NCBI GenBank assembly: GCA_026545765.1
Contig: CM048844.1
Span: forward strand, 62,857,035 to 62,921,034
From: Plantago major
Lineage: Eukaryota; Streptophyta; Magnoliopsida; Lamiales; Plantaginaceae
Length of the DNA: 64,000 bases
Direction of reading: 5' to 3'
In this document: positions 45,800 through 56,466 of the stretch, one piece after another
How positions within the stretch are numbered: the first letter of the stretch is position 1
How the letters are laid out: every line of letters begins with the position of its first letter
The notes under the pieces: generated by a model
What the model saw: only the letters and a program-made list of their open reading frames with translations
Told to the model about the DNA's origin: nothing
Databases searched by the model: none
Made by a program: the position numbers and the translations under genes

Positions 45800-46682
45800 T
45801 GAAAGTGCAAGTTATTGCACTTAGTTTGTAATTCGACCTTTCTAACATGACGGGTTCAATATTTGTGGTTGTTTGTGAATGATTATTTTGCTGAAAATAA
45901 GAAGCATGACGTAAAGATAGTCCATGGGCCAAACTGAGTAATAGATCAATGTGATGGACTTGAACGAAGAAGAAAAGAAATCTGCGGAGCTGTAAGGCTG
46001 TGGCCTTAAGGAATCTGTGTTGTGATAAGGAATAAGCCCATAATGATTCAAGGAAGAATTTGATGCTATAAGGAAAGTGAGATTTAAAAGAGATTGATAT
46101 CTAGAAGACTCCTTATATCATTAATACATCAAAGGCAGTTTCCTAACTATAGAATCTAAGTTGGTTAAGACTTGGGCCTGCTGACCGACTTCTTCTTTCC
46201 TCAGTGATGAGTTGCCGCAATTATATATAGAAGAAGAAGGGGGCGTTTGCAGAGATCATTATATTATTTTTAGGCTTCTTACTTTACTAGACCTTTACCT
46301 CGGTGTTTACTTGTGAGTGTTCTCTAAAGATTGAGAATTACTCTAGTATCATTGAACTAGAATAGGTTTTTCTTATCTGTTCTAGGTCTAGTTTTTCTGT
46401 AAGTTTAATCAATCGTTTGTGATTGAATTAAACTTCTTTTTGTAATTCTACTTTTCAATTTTAGTAGAAGTTTTGCTTCGGCACCGTCGGTATCTTTTTA
46501 TACCGGCTTGAGAAATCTCGTGTTCAGTTTTATTCCGCTGCACTTTATTGAGTTACGATTCAGTTCTTGTCGTAGTTTAGTTTAACACTTTTCCTTTGTT
46601 ATTGTCGTGTTGACTCAACATCAATAGTCAACATCGTTCAAAACTGTCCAGAAGTACCAATCCCGGTCCTACAGTTCTAACA
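45800..46682 (+). repeat. Element D 3' LTR, 883 bp
   Basis: Matches the 5' LTR along its length with few substitutions, lacking a ~26-bp internal piece and differing more in the last ~100 bp. TSD ctttc follows at 46683-46687. The palindrome is at 46608-46620. Confidence 0.95.
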
Positions 46683-48454
46683 CTTTCTTACTTGCTTGAA
46701 GCACATGTTAGGACCTTGGGACCAAAGTTGGCATTTCATGGCAGATAGAGAGAAGGTATAATTAGTTATGTTGCCCTTCCATTTAACTGGTACATAATCA
46801 TGTTTACTATGTACTTTTCTAATACATTTTGTTTTCTCATTGTGTGAAAGAGCTTGATTGAAGTGGTTAAGGACATAGCTCCAGAAGTTATCAATAGAAA
46901 GTATGCTAAGCACATATATGAGAACTTCAAGAGCAAGTGGCCAAGTGGTGATTTGATAAGATACTTCTGGCAAGCTGTTACATCATTTACTCATTATGGG
47001 TTCAACAAGGCCATGAAAAAGATCCATGATGGTAATTTCTCCTGCCCTAACCTTAATTCTTGTCATGCTACTTTTGTCATGTGCTATAATATAAGATGAA
47101 TGAATCATTTATGCTATTATTTACAGGAAATATTGCTGCATATAACTATTTGATGGCTATTGAGACTAGGCTGTGGGCTAGACATGCATATGACCCATCC
47201 CCTAAGATAGAACATTGTACAAATAATTGTAGTGAATCATTTAACTCTTGGGTTGAACCAGTTAGGAGTTATTCCATCCTGAACATACTTGAGGGGTTGA
47301 GAACATAGATAATGAAAAGAATTACTGTGAGGAGACAAAAGGGTGTGAGGAACAAAGCTATTGTGATGCCTAGAGTAATGTTTAAAATTAATGAATCACT
47401 ACAACAATCAAGAAGGTGTTCTCTTGTTTCCGAGACTGACATGAGGTTTGAAGTACAAGACATTAGCTTTAGGTTTGTGGTGAATCTTGCTACTGGTAGT
47501 TGTGACTGTAGGAGATGGGATATATCAGGCATCCCTTGTAGGCATTCCTAGGTGGTATGAGGTTACAAGGTGAAAATTTCTTGTCTCCCAACCACACTAA
47601 GGCAGCCTATGTTAGAGCTTATGAGGTGATGATTCAACCTATTCCCCAGTATAACTTCTGGCCTTCATACTTGAATGATGATGAGTGTGGACCTCCTGAG
47701 ATTAAGAGAAAGAGAGGCAGGCCACATGTTACTAGGATCAGACATCGTTCTGAGCCAGGTGCCAAGGGTACTAAGAAGAAGTCCTCCCTTGGTAGTAACC
47801 TGAAGAAGCAATACAGGTGTACATTATGCAGGCAAGTTGGACATAACAAGGCTAAATGTCCACTCCTGAATAATGCAGGCTCTTCTAGTCAGGTAAATAT
47901 GTATGCAATTACTTATTATAACTTGTTGTATATTGAAGTGAAGTATTTACTTACTTTTTTCCTCTTTCATTGTTATATATGATAGGTAGCAGGAGCATCA
48001 CAATCTCAAGCTTCATCACAACCTCAAGCATCACAGCCTCAAGCTTCACAATCTCAAGCTTCATCACAACCTCAAGCATCACAGCCTGAAGCTTCACAAG
48101 GTCAGTCACAGTCACAACCTCAAGCTAGTACCAAAAATGCATTCAAAAGAAAGGCAGGAGAAGGCAGGAAGAAGAACAAAAAATCAAGAAAGGCAGGTTG
48201 TTCACTAGATGTTTAAGGGTTGTTCAGTACTAGTTTAAGTTTATATTCGTTCTCTTATGGTGGATTTTTTGAATGAAACTGCAAGTACTCTATTTTGGTT
48301 CAGCTATGGTGCTTATATTTTTGATATTTTGTCATGTTTATGACATACTCTTCTCATGTAATGGTACTCAACATTTCTTTTGATGGGAAGTAGTTTATTT
48401 CATACTTAGAGAATCTATTACATAAGATCATTACATAGCATTACATTACATATT

Positions 48455-48856
48455 CTAACCATTCTGCCTACCAAGTGCCATAATACCAAGGGCTGCCAAT
48501 AGCTTGTTCATGTTGTTCTCCTCTGCATGAAGCCTTGCATTTTGCTGATTTCCTTCAATCATCTGTCTCAGAAACCTATTAGTATTCACTTGTTCTTCTT
48601 GCAATGCTTGGTTTGATTGAAGCAACCTTCTAAGCAACATATTTGTGGTGTTCTCTCCTGTCTCCTTTGAATCTGCTTCTTCTTCCTCCTCTTGTTCAGC
48701 CCAATGAGAAAATATATGGACATGACACCTATTGTACATTCTCCCGGGATTGACGTTAGATCGAGACTTCCATAATTGTGTCTTCTTGCCACACTTAACA
48801 CAAAATTCTTCTCTCCCATGAGTGAATGCTCCAGAACTCTGACTAGATGAAGCCAT
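48455..48856 (-). CDS. MULE-borne GRF-type zinc-finger ORF (133 aa)
   Basis: The minus-strand start is taken at MASSSQSSGAFTHG (48856); an upstream in-frame Met at 48874 would add six residues. Residues ~19-52 look like a GRF zinc finger: FCVKCGKKTQLWKSR, then NPGRMYNRC and HIFSHW. The fourth ligand position appears to be His rather than Cys. An acidic run EEEEEAD and a Leu/Gln-rich coiled coil (LLRRLLQSNQALQEEQ, NNMNKLLAALG) follow. It lies inside the MULE, convergent with the transposase and ~240 bp past its end, the same layout as mudrB beside mudrA in maize MuDR. The frame is intact though the transposase is broken. GRF fingers bind nucleic acid in other proteins; its role here is inference. 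Confidence 0.7.
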   Translation of the reverse strand: MASSSQSSGAFTHGREEFCVKCGKKTQLWKSRSNVNPGRMYNRCHVHIFSHWAEQEEEEEADSKETGENTTNMLLRRLLQSNQALQEEQVNTNRFLRQMIEGNQQNARLHAEENNMNKLLAALGIMALGRQNG

Positions 48857-49245
48857 GATGAAGTGAAACAACAAATATCAGATTTGAGATAGAAGGAAAG
48901 GAAAAAAAAACCCCCAAAACCCATTTATAAAGCCATTCCAACGGCTAGTTTCTCAGAATTAAGTTTGATATGCTAATTACAGTTTAGACCCCATCAAATC
49001 TATTACATAAAGGACCTCCAACGGCTAGTTTTTCAAACTCAAGCATCTCCTTTTAATTACATTTAGGTCCAACAGAATATCAATTACATATCAGTCCAAC
49101 TGCCACCAATTTAACAAAAAGGAAAAATCATTCCCGAAAAAAGAAAAGGAGGAAAATGATTTTTCTCCTTTTACACGTCAGAATAAACATGCCAACTTGG
49201 ATATTGCCTTTGACTTTCGGACCGTTCCGTAATAGTTCAAACATT

Positions 49246-49330
49246 GCAGGGACTAATGTGTTATTGAATTAATTCCGGGGATGAAACTGTAATTAGGGAC
49301 TTTTGTAGGGAGTGTATATGAAATTCGCCC
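49246..49330 (-). repeat. MULE right terminal inverted repeat
   Basis: Read inward on the minus strand, gggcgaatttcatatacact then ccctacaa, ccccggaatta and caataacacattag match the left end. tagaaaaaaa follows outside. Confidence 0.85.
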
Positions 49331-49340
49331 TAGAAAAAAA

Positions 49341-50120
49341 GATCGAACCGTTATTGAAGGCAATGTCCACGTGGACCCCTTTGTGACCATAAATGTGAGA
49401 TCAACGGCCAGGATGAACCAATTCCCAATTGAAATCTAATATCCATTATTACCCTCTACGGCTCTACCTTTCAGTAAAATGTAACTCAAAATACATGCCT
49501 AGTTTCGTCATTTGAAGAAATTCCCTTATTTAAAAGTCCAAAGCATCTCCACCAAGTAATCTAAACCGTAGGATCCTTTTCCATCGACGGTGGAAAATAA
49601 GTCTCTGGAATAAACATAAAAGGAAAAAAAAGAGAAAATCTTTGTTGTCAAGTAAAATTCATGAGTACAAAAAACACAATCAATCACCTTCCTGTATTGA
49701 GCAAAATCAAAATCAAAATCGAGTCTTGTATTGTAATTTGTTGGTCTCTACTTGTCTCGATCTCTCTCTATTCTGATTAGTTGTCTATCTACAGATCCCT
49801 AAATTTTCAGCCTGTCATCACTGTTTTGCAGCTCCACTTTCCTCTTCCGGTGGATCGTCGCTTGTGTTGGGCAATTCAATGTTTTAATCGGTATGTTGTT
49901 ATTCTCTTAATTTCATCTACATTCGTCGATTTTTACTGTTCAATTCGTTTCTTTAGTGAAGTGGAATTGGTGGAGTGAGTGAGTGAGATTTATGCGTCCA
50001 GTGTTTTCAATTTTCAGATGTGATTCTTTGTTTCATCTGTGTTATAATTGTTTAATTGCTTTACTTTTTTGTGTCTGACGGAATTTAGGGTTAAGAAGGC
50101 ATGATAGTTGGTAGATAAGG
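49341..50120 (+). promoter_or_regulatory. Promoter and 5' leader region of the kinase gene
   Basis: No other gene is present. CT-rich sequence near 49740-49800 looks like a 5' leader. A probable leader intron runs from gtatgttgtt (about 49890) to an atttag acceptor (about 50090). A five-codon upstream ORF (ATG at 50101, TAA at 50116-50118) ends two bases before the main ATG. The transcription start cannot be fixed by eye. Confidence 0.5.
50101..50118 (+). promoter_or_regulatory. Short upstream ORF before the kinase start
   Basis: ATG ATA GTT GGT AGA TAA: five codons, stop two bases before the main ATG at 50121. It is present in the mature leader only if the predicted leader intron ends before it, as its position suggests. 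Such close uORFs can lower translation. Confidence 0.5.
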
Positions 50121-53100
50121 ATGCCGGTGCTGCGTGGTGGAGCGCGCAGAGGAAGGAGAGGAAAGGTTAACCAACAAAATACTAACAATTTAGATAACAA
50201 GAATCAAGCAGTTGAAGGGACTATTGCTACCAGAACAAGACGGAGGATAGCTGCGGCTGCAGCAGTTGAGGCTCCGGTTGATGAGAAAACGAATATAATT
50301 GGTGCTGTAGCTGCAGGGGTGGCTGAAGTTAGGGTTGTTGAGGAGGAAAGGGTTGTGTTGGATAAGAAAGAGGATATCAGAGAGAATCCAATGGATGAAT
50401 ATGATAGTGGAGGCAAAAGTCCTGAAAAGGGGAATGCCGGTGATGATGACTTGCCTTCGCCCCTTCCTGAGAAGGTCTGAAATTTATTTACTCTTGTATC
50501 TCTTTGTTCACTCTGGTTGAGAATTAGTGTTTTAAAAAAAAAAAAATTTAAATACCTTGCTCAAGAGATTCCTTACATGTGCGATTTTGTCCTATGTGTG
50601 ATGCGAAAATGGTAGCATTCACATTTTTGGATTCACATCTTGTCCGCTGTGTTGGCGCGAGTCATGCACAAAAAGTTGTTACATGACTGGTGAATCTCCT
50701 AATTTGGTTGGAAGCTTATTGAATTTGTATATTCACAAGTCGTGAACCATAAAAAAGGTTATTCCATGGTTGGTAAATCCCTAATATGGTTTGAAAGTTA
50801 TGGAATTGGTTACATCCATGAGAACATCTTTTCGAGATGGATTTTCAGATTAAGACTGACCAATGTGCAACCTTTAGCCGCTAGGTACTAGTTGAAAATC
50901 ATGATCAGCTGATCCTGTTGCATAAAGATGTCATGGTCGTCAATGTTTGGAAGTCTGCGGGACGATCATTTGATAACATTTTTTGAGTAGTGCGATCTGT
51001 CTTTTGAGCATTTCTGCCTTTAGATGAACTTTAGATATTGAACACTGGGTGGAAAGAGTAAACCATGATATGATAATTGATAAACTGTTTCTGCAAAGGC
51101 ATGCTAGAGGTCTCTTCGTCCTTTCCTGTTACAAGTTTAACCTCAAAACATATACATCGGTCTCCTAATCTTCAAATTCCTCCATCCTTTCAAATGTTCT
51201 AATTGCACTTGGTGATTGAGCAGAATCATATATGAACCCAGAATCCCACATCATGTTTTAGAACTACCAACCACCCTCTGTGTTTTATTTTCCATTTGCC
51301 TAGGGTTATATTACTAAGCTTTAAAGTATATAAATATCCAAAAGATGACTTCACGAAACCATTTATGTAGTAGTTTGTTCAATAGGTTGTTATTTTGCAT
51401 TATATTTAGATAATACCTGGTAGTCATTACGTGAAGTCTCATTCTGGCATTAACTTTCTGTGTTTCAGCTGTCTAGTTGTCTATCATTCTATATATTCGT
51501 TTCCCGGGTATTGTGAAATCCATCATCTTATGAAGCTAAACAAATTCCTTTATTTATTTATCTATTTATTATGTCTTGTTTTACGTATCATCACAACTTT
51601 TTCATGGTGTCCATTGGATGTATCTAAGCTCTAAATTTTTATATCTAGGTGCAAGTTGGTGGTTCACCAACGTACAAACTTGAAAGGAAACTTGGCAAGG
51701 GAGGTTTTGGGCAAGTATATGTTGGCCGGCGTATTTCAGGCACTAGCCTTAATGAAAGAACGGGGCCTGGAGCCTTAGAGGTGCTGCATTAGAATATCTC
51801 TGTGGCATGTCTAAATACTGTTTGCATAGAAATCTTGCGTTAGAATATCTCTGTTGCATCTGGAAACACTGTTGGCATAGAAAACTTACTTCAATGTTAT
51901 TGATCAAAACAGGTGGCTCTTAAATTTGAACATAGAAATAGTAAGGGATGTAACTTTGGTCCACCATGTGAATGGGCAGTTTACACGTAAGCATTTTTTA
52001 CCATGCAATTTCAAGGAACTGCATTTGTTGACTCTACTTGTTTCTTAATTTCATACTACTAATTGCAGTACTCTCGGAGGCAGCCATGGCGTACCGCGAG
52101 TGCACTATAAAGGTCGGCAAGGTGACTACTACATCATGGTATGTTAGTCTCTACATCTCTATAATTCTTGTTGTTCTTTTACTTCGCTGTTTACATTGAA
52201 TCCCACTTAGTAAGTTTAAACATGAACCTTGCAGGTCATGGATATGTTGGGACCGAGTCTTTGGGATGTTTGGAACAATAATAACCACACGTAAGTTTGT
52301 GTTTATAGAATACTCGTTTCTCTCGTCAGTGTTCAACTAACAACAGGTCTTCTGTATATTTTGACCCTGTACAGGATGTCTGTTGAAATGGTGGCATGCA
52401 TTGCTATTGAAGCAATATCTATATTAGAGAAGATGCACTCTAGAGGGTGAGTTTTTATGAATCTGTGTGATTGCTTTCTTTGAATGTTTTATTTGTGTTT
52501 TGACTCTGTTACAACTTAGTTATCCCTGCATACTTGTTTCCTTTTGTTGCATTGTTAACTTGTCGTTGTTATGCTGTTACATCTAATTTTGATAGTGAAA
52601 CACTTTTTGGCATCTTTATTGATATCATTTAGAACCATCTGTCCTGAAGGGCCCATGTATGGATTTATATTCTATCACTCTGCCACTTCCGCCACAGTTT
52701 CTATTTACCTATGATTGGTTTATTAAATATGCGGGTGTAAATGTTCGATATAATATACTAGTTGCTAAGCTGCTTGGTTAGTACATGTGGGATAATATTT
52801 TCATCTCATAATGTTTCTTGTTGGTTCCATTTATATCTACAAGAAATTGTGGAAATTTTACATTCCATGTGCGGATCTACAGGCTCAAGAATATATGGAT
52901 CTGAATGACAAATTTTCTTTAATCAGATGCCAAACCCAATCCCACCCCTCTTATAAATATTCGTTCTTTTTGTCAAAGTTGATTCTCATTGTACCTTCTG
53001 TAGCTCTGTCATTACCGTGCTCATGTTTTGGTAAGATCTTTAGAGTATTTATTATGATGCTGCTTTCAGTGTGCTAGCTTGAGAAAGTAGTACAAGAGAC

Positions 53101-56100
53101 AATCCCTAAATTTGAGCAGTTTATTTTCCCAGTAAATAAAAAAGATCCATACAAATAATTCGTTTGTGCATTTAAGGTTATTTGTAACACCCTGGTTTGG
53201 GGCGTTTCATTATTAGTATATGTAATTTGAGTTGATGGGTCTGCTATATGTGCTTTGAGATTGCATTCCCCAAGTGGCAAGTACTATTACTTTGCTAATA
53301 TCACAAAGTTGGCAGGTATGTTCATGGCGATGTGAAGCCAGAGAACTTTCTGCTTGGTCCACCTGGAACCCCTGAAGAGAAAAAATTATACTTGGTGGAT
53401 CTTGGTTTAGGTACTCGCTATATTACTCCTATATACAATATCTAATTTTTAATATTTATAGGATTCTGGTCTAAAATAATTCTTGGATTTCAGCTACAAA
53501 ATGGCGAGACACGAGTACGAATCAGCATGTTGAATATGACCAACGACCTGATGTCTTTAGGTATGTGACATCCATAAATATTGTAAACTTCATTTAAAAA
53601 GTTTCTTGTTCTTTTTTATTTTTATTTTTATGTATTAGATCTTGCCTAAGTATTATCTCTTTTGGTTGTCAGGGGAACTGTCCGCTATGCTAGTGTTCAT
53701 GCTCATTTAGGCAGAACTGGTAGCAGGCGAGATGATCTAGAGTCTCTAGCTTACACCCTCATATTTCTTTTGCGGGGACGCTTGCCTTGGCAAGGATACC
53801 AGGTATGTCCTGTGAAATATCATGATAACATCCATTTTGGTATGCCTCGAGGCTTTTGTTCCTGTAGTGTGGTAGTATGTATGTGATTTTTGGTGTTACC
53901 ATTTTTGTTATGCCATCTTCTTTTTTATTCTTTTATCTTCTTTAATCCTGCTTTTCTATAGGGAGACAACAAAGGGTTTCTTGTTTGCAAGAAGAAGATG
54001 GGAACATCACCGGATGCGCTTTGCTGCTTTTGCCCACAGCCTTTTAGATTGTTTGTTGAACATGTTGTCAATCTGAAGTTTGACGAAGAACCTAATTATG
54101 CTAAATATGTATCCCTCTTTGATGGAATTGTTGGACCAAATCCTGCTATCAGGCCCATCAACACTGATGGTGCTCAAAAGGTGCTCTTAGTTATCTCTTG
54201 ATTCTTGTTGATGTAATTTGTAGAACACTTTAAGATGTATAATTTGGTTGCATATCTAATCTTCCTTTACCAATGAAGCTTGTCCATCAGGTTGGTCACA
54301 AAAGGGGGCGGTTGACTTTGGAAGACGAGGAAGATGAACAACCCAAAAAGAAAGTTCGGTTGGGTATGCCTGCTACACAGTGGATTAGCATTTATAATGC
54401 TCGCAGGCCCATGAAGCAGAGGTAATTGTTCCCTGCTGACTTGCAGTTTTGTTTTATTTTTTCATTCATTACTAAATAGTAAATACTATTTCTCTCTTTT
54501 GATTCTGCTGAATTTTATTTTATATTTGTTTTGCACTTTTAGTTTTTGAATTTTATGTTATTCGATAATCCTGTGTATGTTTCCCTGCGAAAATGGGTTA
54601 ACTTATATATTCCCGGTGTTTAATGAAAATTTTGTTTCCTTGGAATTTGTTGACAAGATAAAATATTTTGGAAAGCAAAATAATATCTCGAATCATTCTC
54701 ATGTATCCTAGATATTAATCCCCTCCAGTGAAATAAGTAAACAATTTTAGTCTTTTTGATGTTGATGATTTTCCAAATAAAAATTCTAACTCTTATTACA
54801 TCCATTCAATGCTAAATCCTTTTTTCTTTCCCAACGGTAGACACATACATTTACATGTGTATAATAAGGTTCTTACAATCTCATTGACTGCATTTTCCAC
54901 CAACACCATCCCCCAAATAAATTTCATTTGGTCTTTTTACTATTTTAATTGTATTTACATTTGCGAATATCGTCAATCAAGTCCACTCACGGATTTTTTT
55001 TTTCTAGCCATTGTGTTGTGTTTTTTTTTCTTCTCCCTTGCTTCGTCAATAAAATTATATCACAAGTTACAGAGTTTTGGTGAAATTCATTGAACTTTAT
55101 GGATATGATTTGGTTTGTTAAGATGTCTTGTGACTGTTCCATAGTGCACTTTAAACAATTTCTTTTGCCCAAAAACTGAGTGGAAAGAAAGCAACTGACA
55201 ATTTTACAAGGAAAATAATCAAAATCCGCATTTTTAAATAATTGAACATCACAATATGATTTTCCTTTTCCCTGAATTGTCCAAAAATAACAACAATGGA
55301 GCCAAAGGGCTGTTTGTCTTGCTCCGAGCTTACATTTTTGTTGGTTTCGTTGAAGATATCACTATAACGTGATGGATACAAGGCTTTCTCAACACATTGA
55401 CAAAGGGACAGAAGATGGCCTATATATCAGTTGTGTAGCGTCTTGTCAAAATCTATGGGCACTAATAATGGATGCTGGCACCGGCTTCTCAGCACAAATT
55501 TATGAGCTTTCACCTCTCTTTCTTCACAAGGTACACAGAGACTAATAGCTGCTTCTTTAAATGTGCTAGACGAAGGAAATACTCCCCCCACCCACCCCGG
55601 CACACACACACACACACACAATTCCATAGTATCTGGGACGCAAATTAATTTCAACTCTTTTATTGCTCAAAATCTGCGTTATTCGGAAACACGATAGATC
55701 AAGATCAATGAATCACAGAAGTTCAATATTTTAAGCTGTGATATATACTGCTAACTTTCAGGAATGGATAATGGAAAACTGGGAAAAGAATTTTTATATC
55801 ACTGCAGTTGCGGGAGCATCAAATGGTAGTTCATTAGTAGTAATGTCAAAAGGTAATTATTCTTGTGAAATTTTATGTCAACTTCTTGCTGTTTATCCAA
55901 GCATTTAATTTACTAATTGTTCAAAATATGCTACAGGTACACAGTATTTGCAACAGTCCTACAAAGTTAGTGAGTCGTTTCCATTCAAGTGGATAAACAA
56001 AAAGTGGAGGGAAGGTTTTTTCGTCACTGCCATGGCCACTGCTGGGAACAGATGGGGAATTGTTATGTCTCGTGGTGCTGGATTTTCTGAGCAGGTGTTC

Positions 56101-56414
56101 TCATGGGCATGATGTTTATTTCATTTTCTTTAAGATGCAAACAAATAGGTTGCACAACTAGGTTTTCTTTAGTTAAGTGTTTTTCTTTGCTGATACGATA
56201 AATGCTTGTTGTATAGGTGGTGGAATTAGATTTTCTGTATCCAAGTGATGGCATCCACCGGCGCTGGGATAATGGATTCCGTGTAACTGCTACTGCTGCA
56301 ACAAATGACCAGGCTGCTTTTGTGTTGAGCAAACCAAGAAGGAAACCAGTGGATGAAACACAAGAGACACTCCGTACATCTGCCTTTCCCAGTGCACATG
56401 TTAAGGTTAGTTAC

Positions 56415-56466
<52 letters not shown>

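Larger units (their letters stand above)
36331..46682 (+). mobile_element. Complete SIRE-like Ty1/copia retrotransposon D (10.35 kb)
   Basis: LTRs at 36331-37249 and 45800-46682 begin TGAAAGTGCAAG and end GTTCTAACA. The 5-bp ctttc flanks both (36326-36330 and 46683-46687). PBS, gag, protease-integrase, RT-RNase H, an extra 3' ORF and a polypurine tract follow in that order on the plus strand. The gag start (DGSNYHYWKIRVRTYIKSI) and the 3' ORF place it in the SIRE/Maximus type (inference from recalled motifs). It belongs to a different subfamily from A, B, C and E: no LTR similarity. Stops and frameshifts in gag, RNase H and ORF3 make it non-autonomous although structurally complete. Confidence 0.95.
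34166..48216 (+). pseudogene. mudrA-like MULE transposase, split by element D and inactivated
   Basis: The putative start MESG at 34166 is followed by an intron (donor gtaagt), then DLFNIRIKFGRDEY. An acidic Pro-rich segment follows (34680-35560), then the MuDR N-terminal domain (MFISKKELMKRCKEYALRIGFEMK, CGAKECKWRLHASVL, YNGGHRCIRK). The DDE-type core is FLFFDGCHLRGRFGGILLSAVGTDADGGIFPVAYAVVESECKESWGFFL (in two readable pieces around 36170-36330), interrupted at 36331. It resumes at 46683 with CLKHMLGPWDQSWHFMADREK, then (introns near 46757-46850 and 47030-47125) LIEVVKDIAPEV, WARHAYDPSPKIEHCTNNCSES, a SWIM zinc finger CDCRRWDISGIPCRH (47500-47547) and a CCHC knuckle CTLCRQVGHNKAKC. The tail is rich in ASQ repeats (47995-48120). 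Nonsense codons at 35856 and 47306, plus frameshifts near 34490, 34740 and 47550, show it was already dying. Transposase would cut and paste MULEs. Confidence 0.88.
33776..49330 (+). mobile_element. Mutator-like element (MULE) with nested copia element D
   Basis: Terminal inverted repeats are visible at 33776-33860 and 49246-49330. Both ends read inward gggnnaatt...ctccctacaa...ccccggaatta...caataacacattag. The 10-bp tagaaaaaaa occurs directly outside both ends (33766-33775 and 49331-49340), a target duplication in the size range of MULEs. Inside are a mudrA-like transposase (+), broken, and a GRF-zinc-finger ORF (-). Removing element D (36331-46682, plus one 5-bp repeat) gives an original element of about 5.2 kb. 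TIRs of about 85 bp are imperfect, so this is an aged copy. Its right end lies 790 bp before the kinase start codon. Confidence 0.88.

Noticed and set aside
47995-48130. CRISPR-like short repeats
   Set aside because: Degenerate coding repeats without spacers, in a plant nuclear genome.
55601-55620. (CA)n repeat as a regulatory element
   Set aside because: Short intronic microsatellite beside the acceptor-side exon; nothing links it to function.
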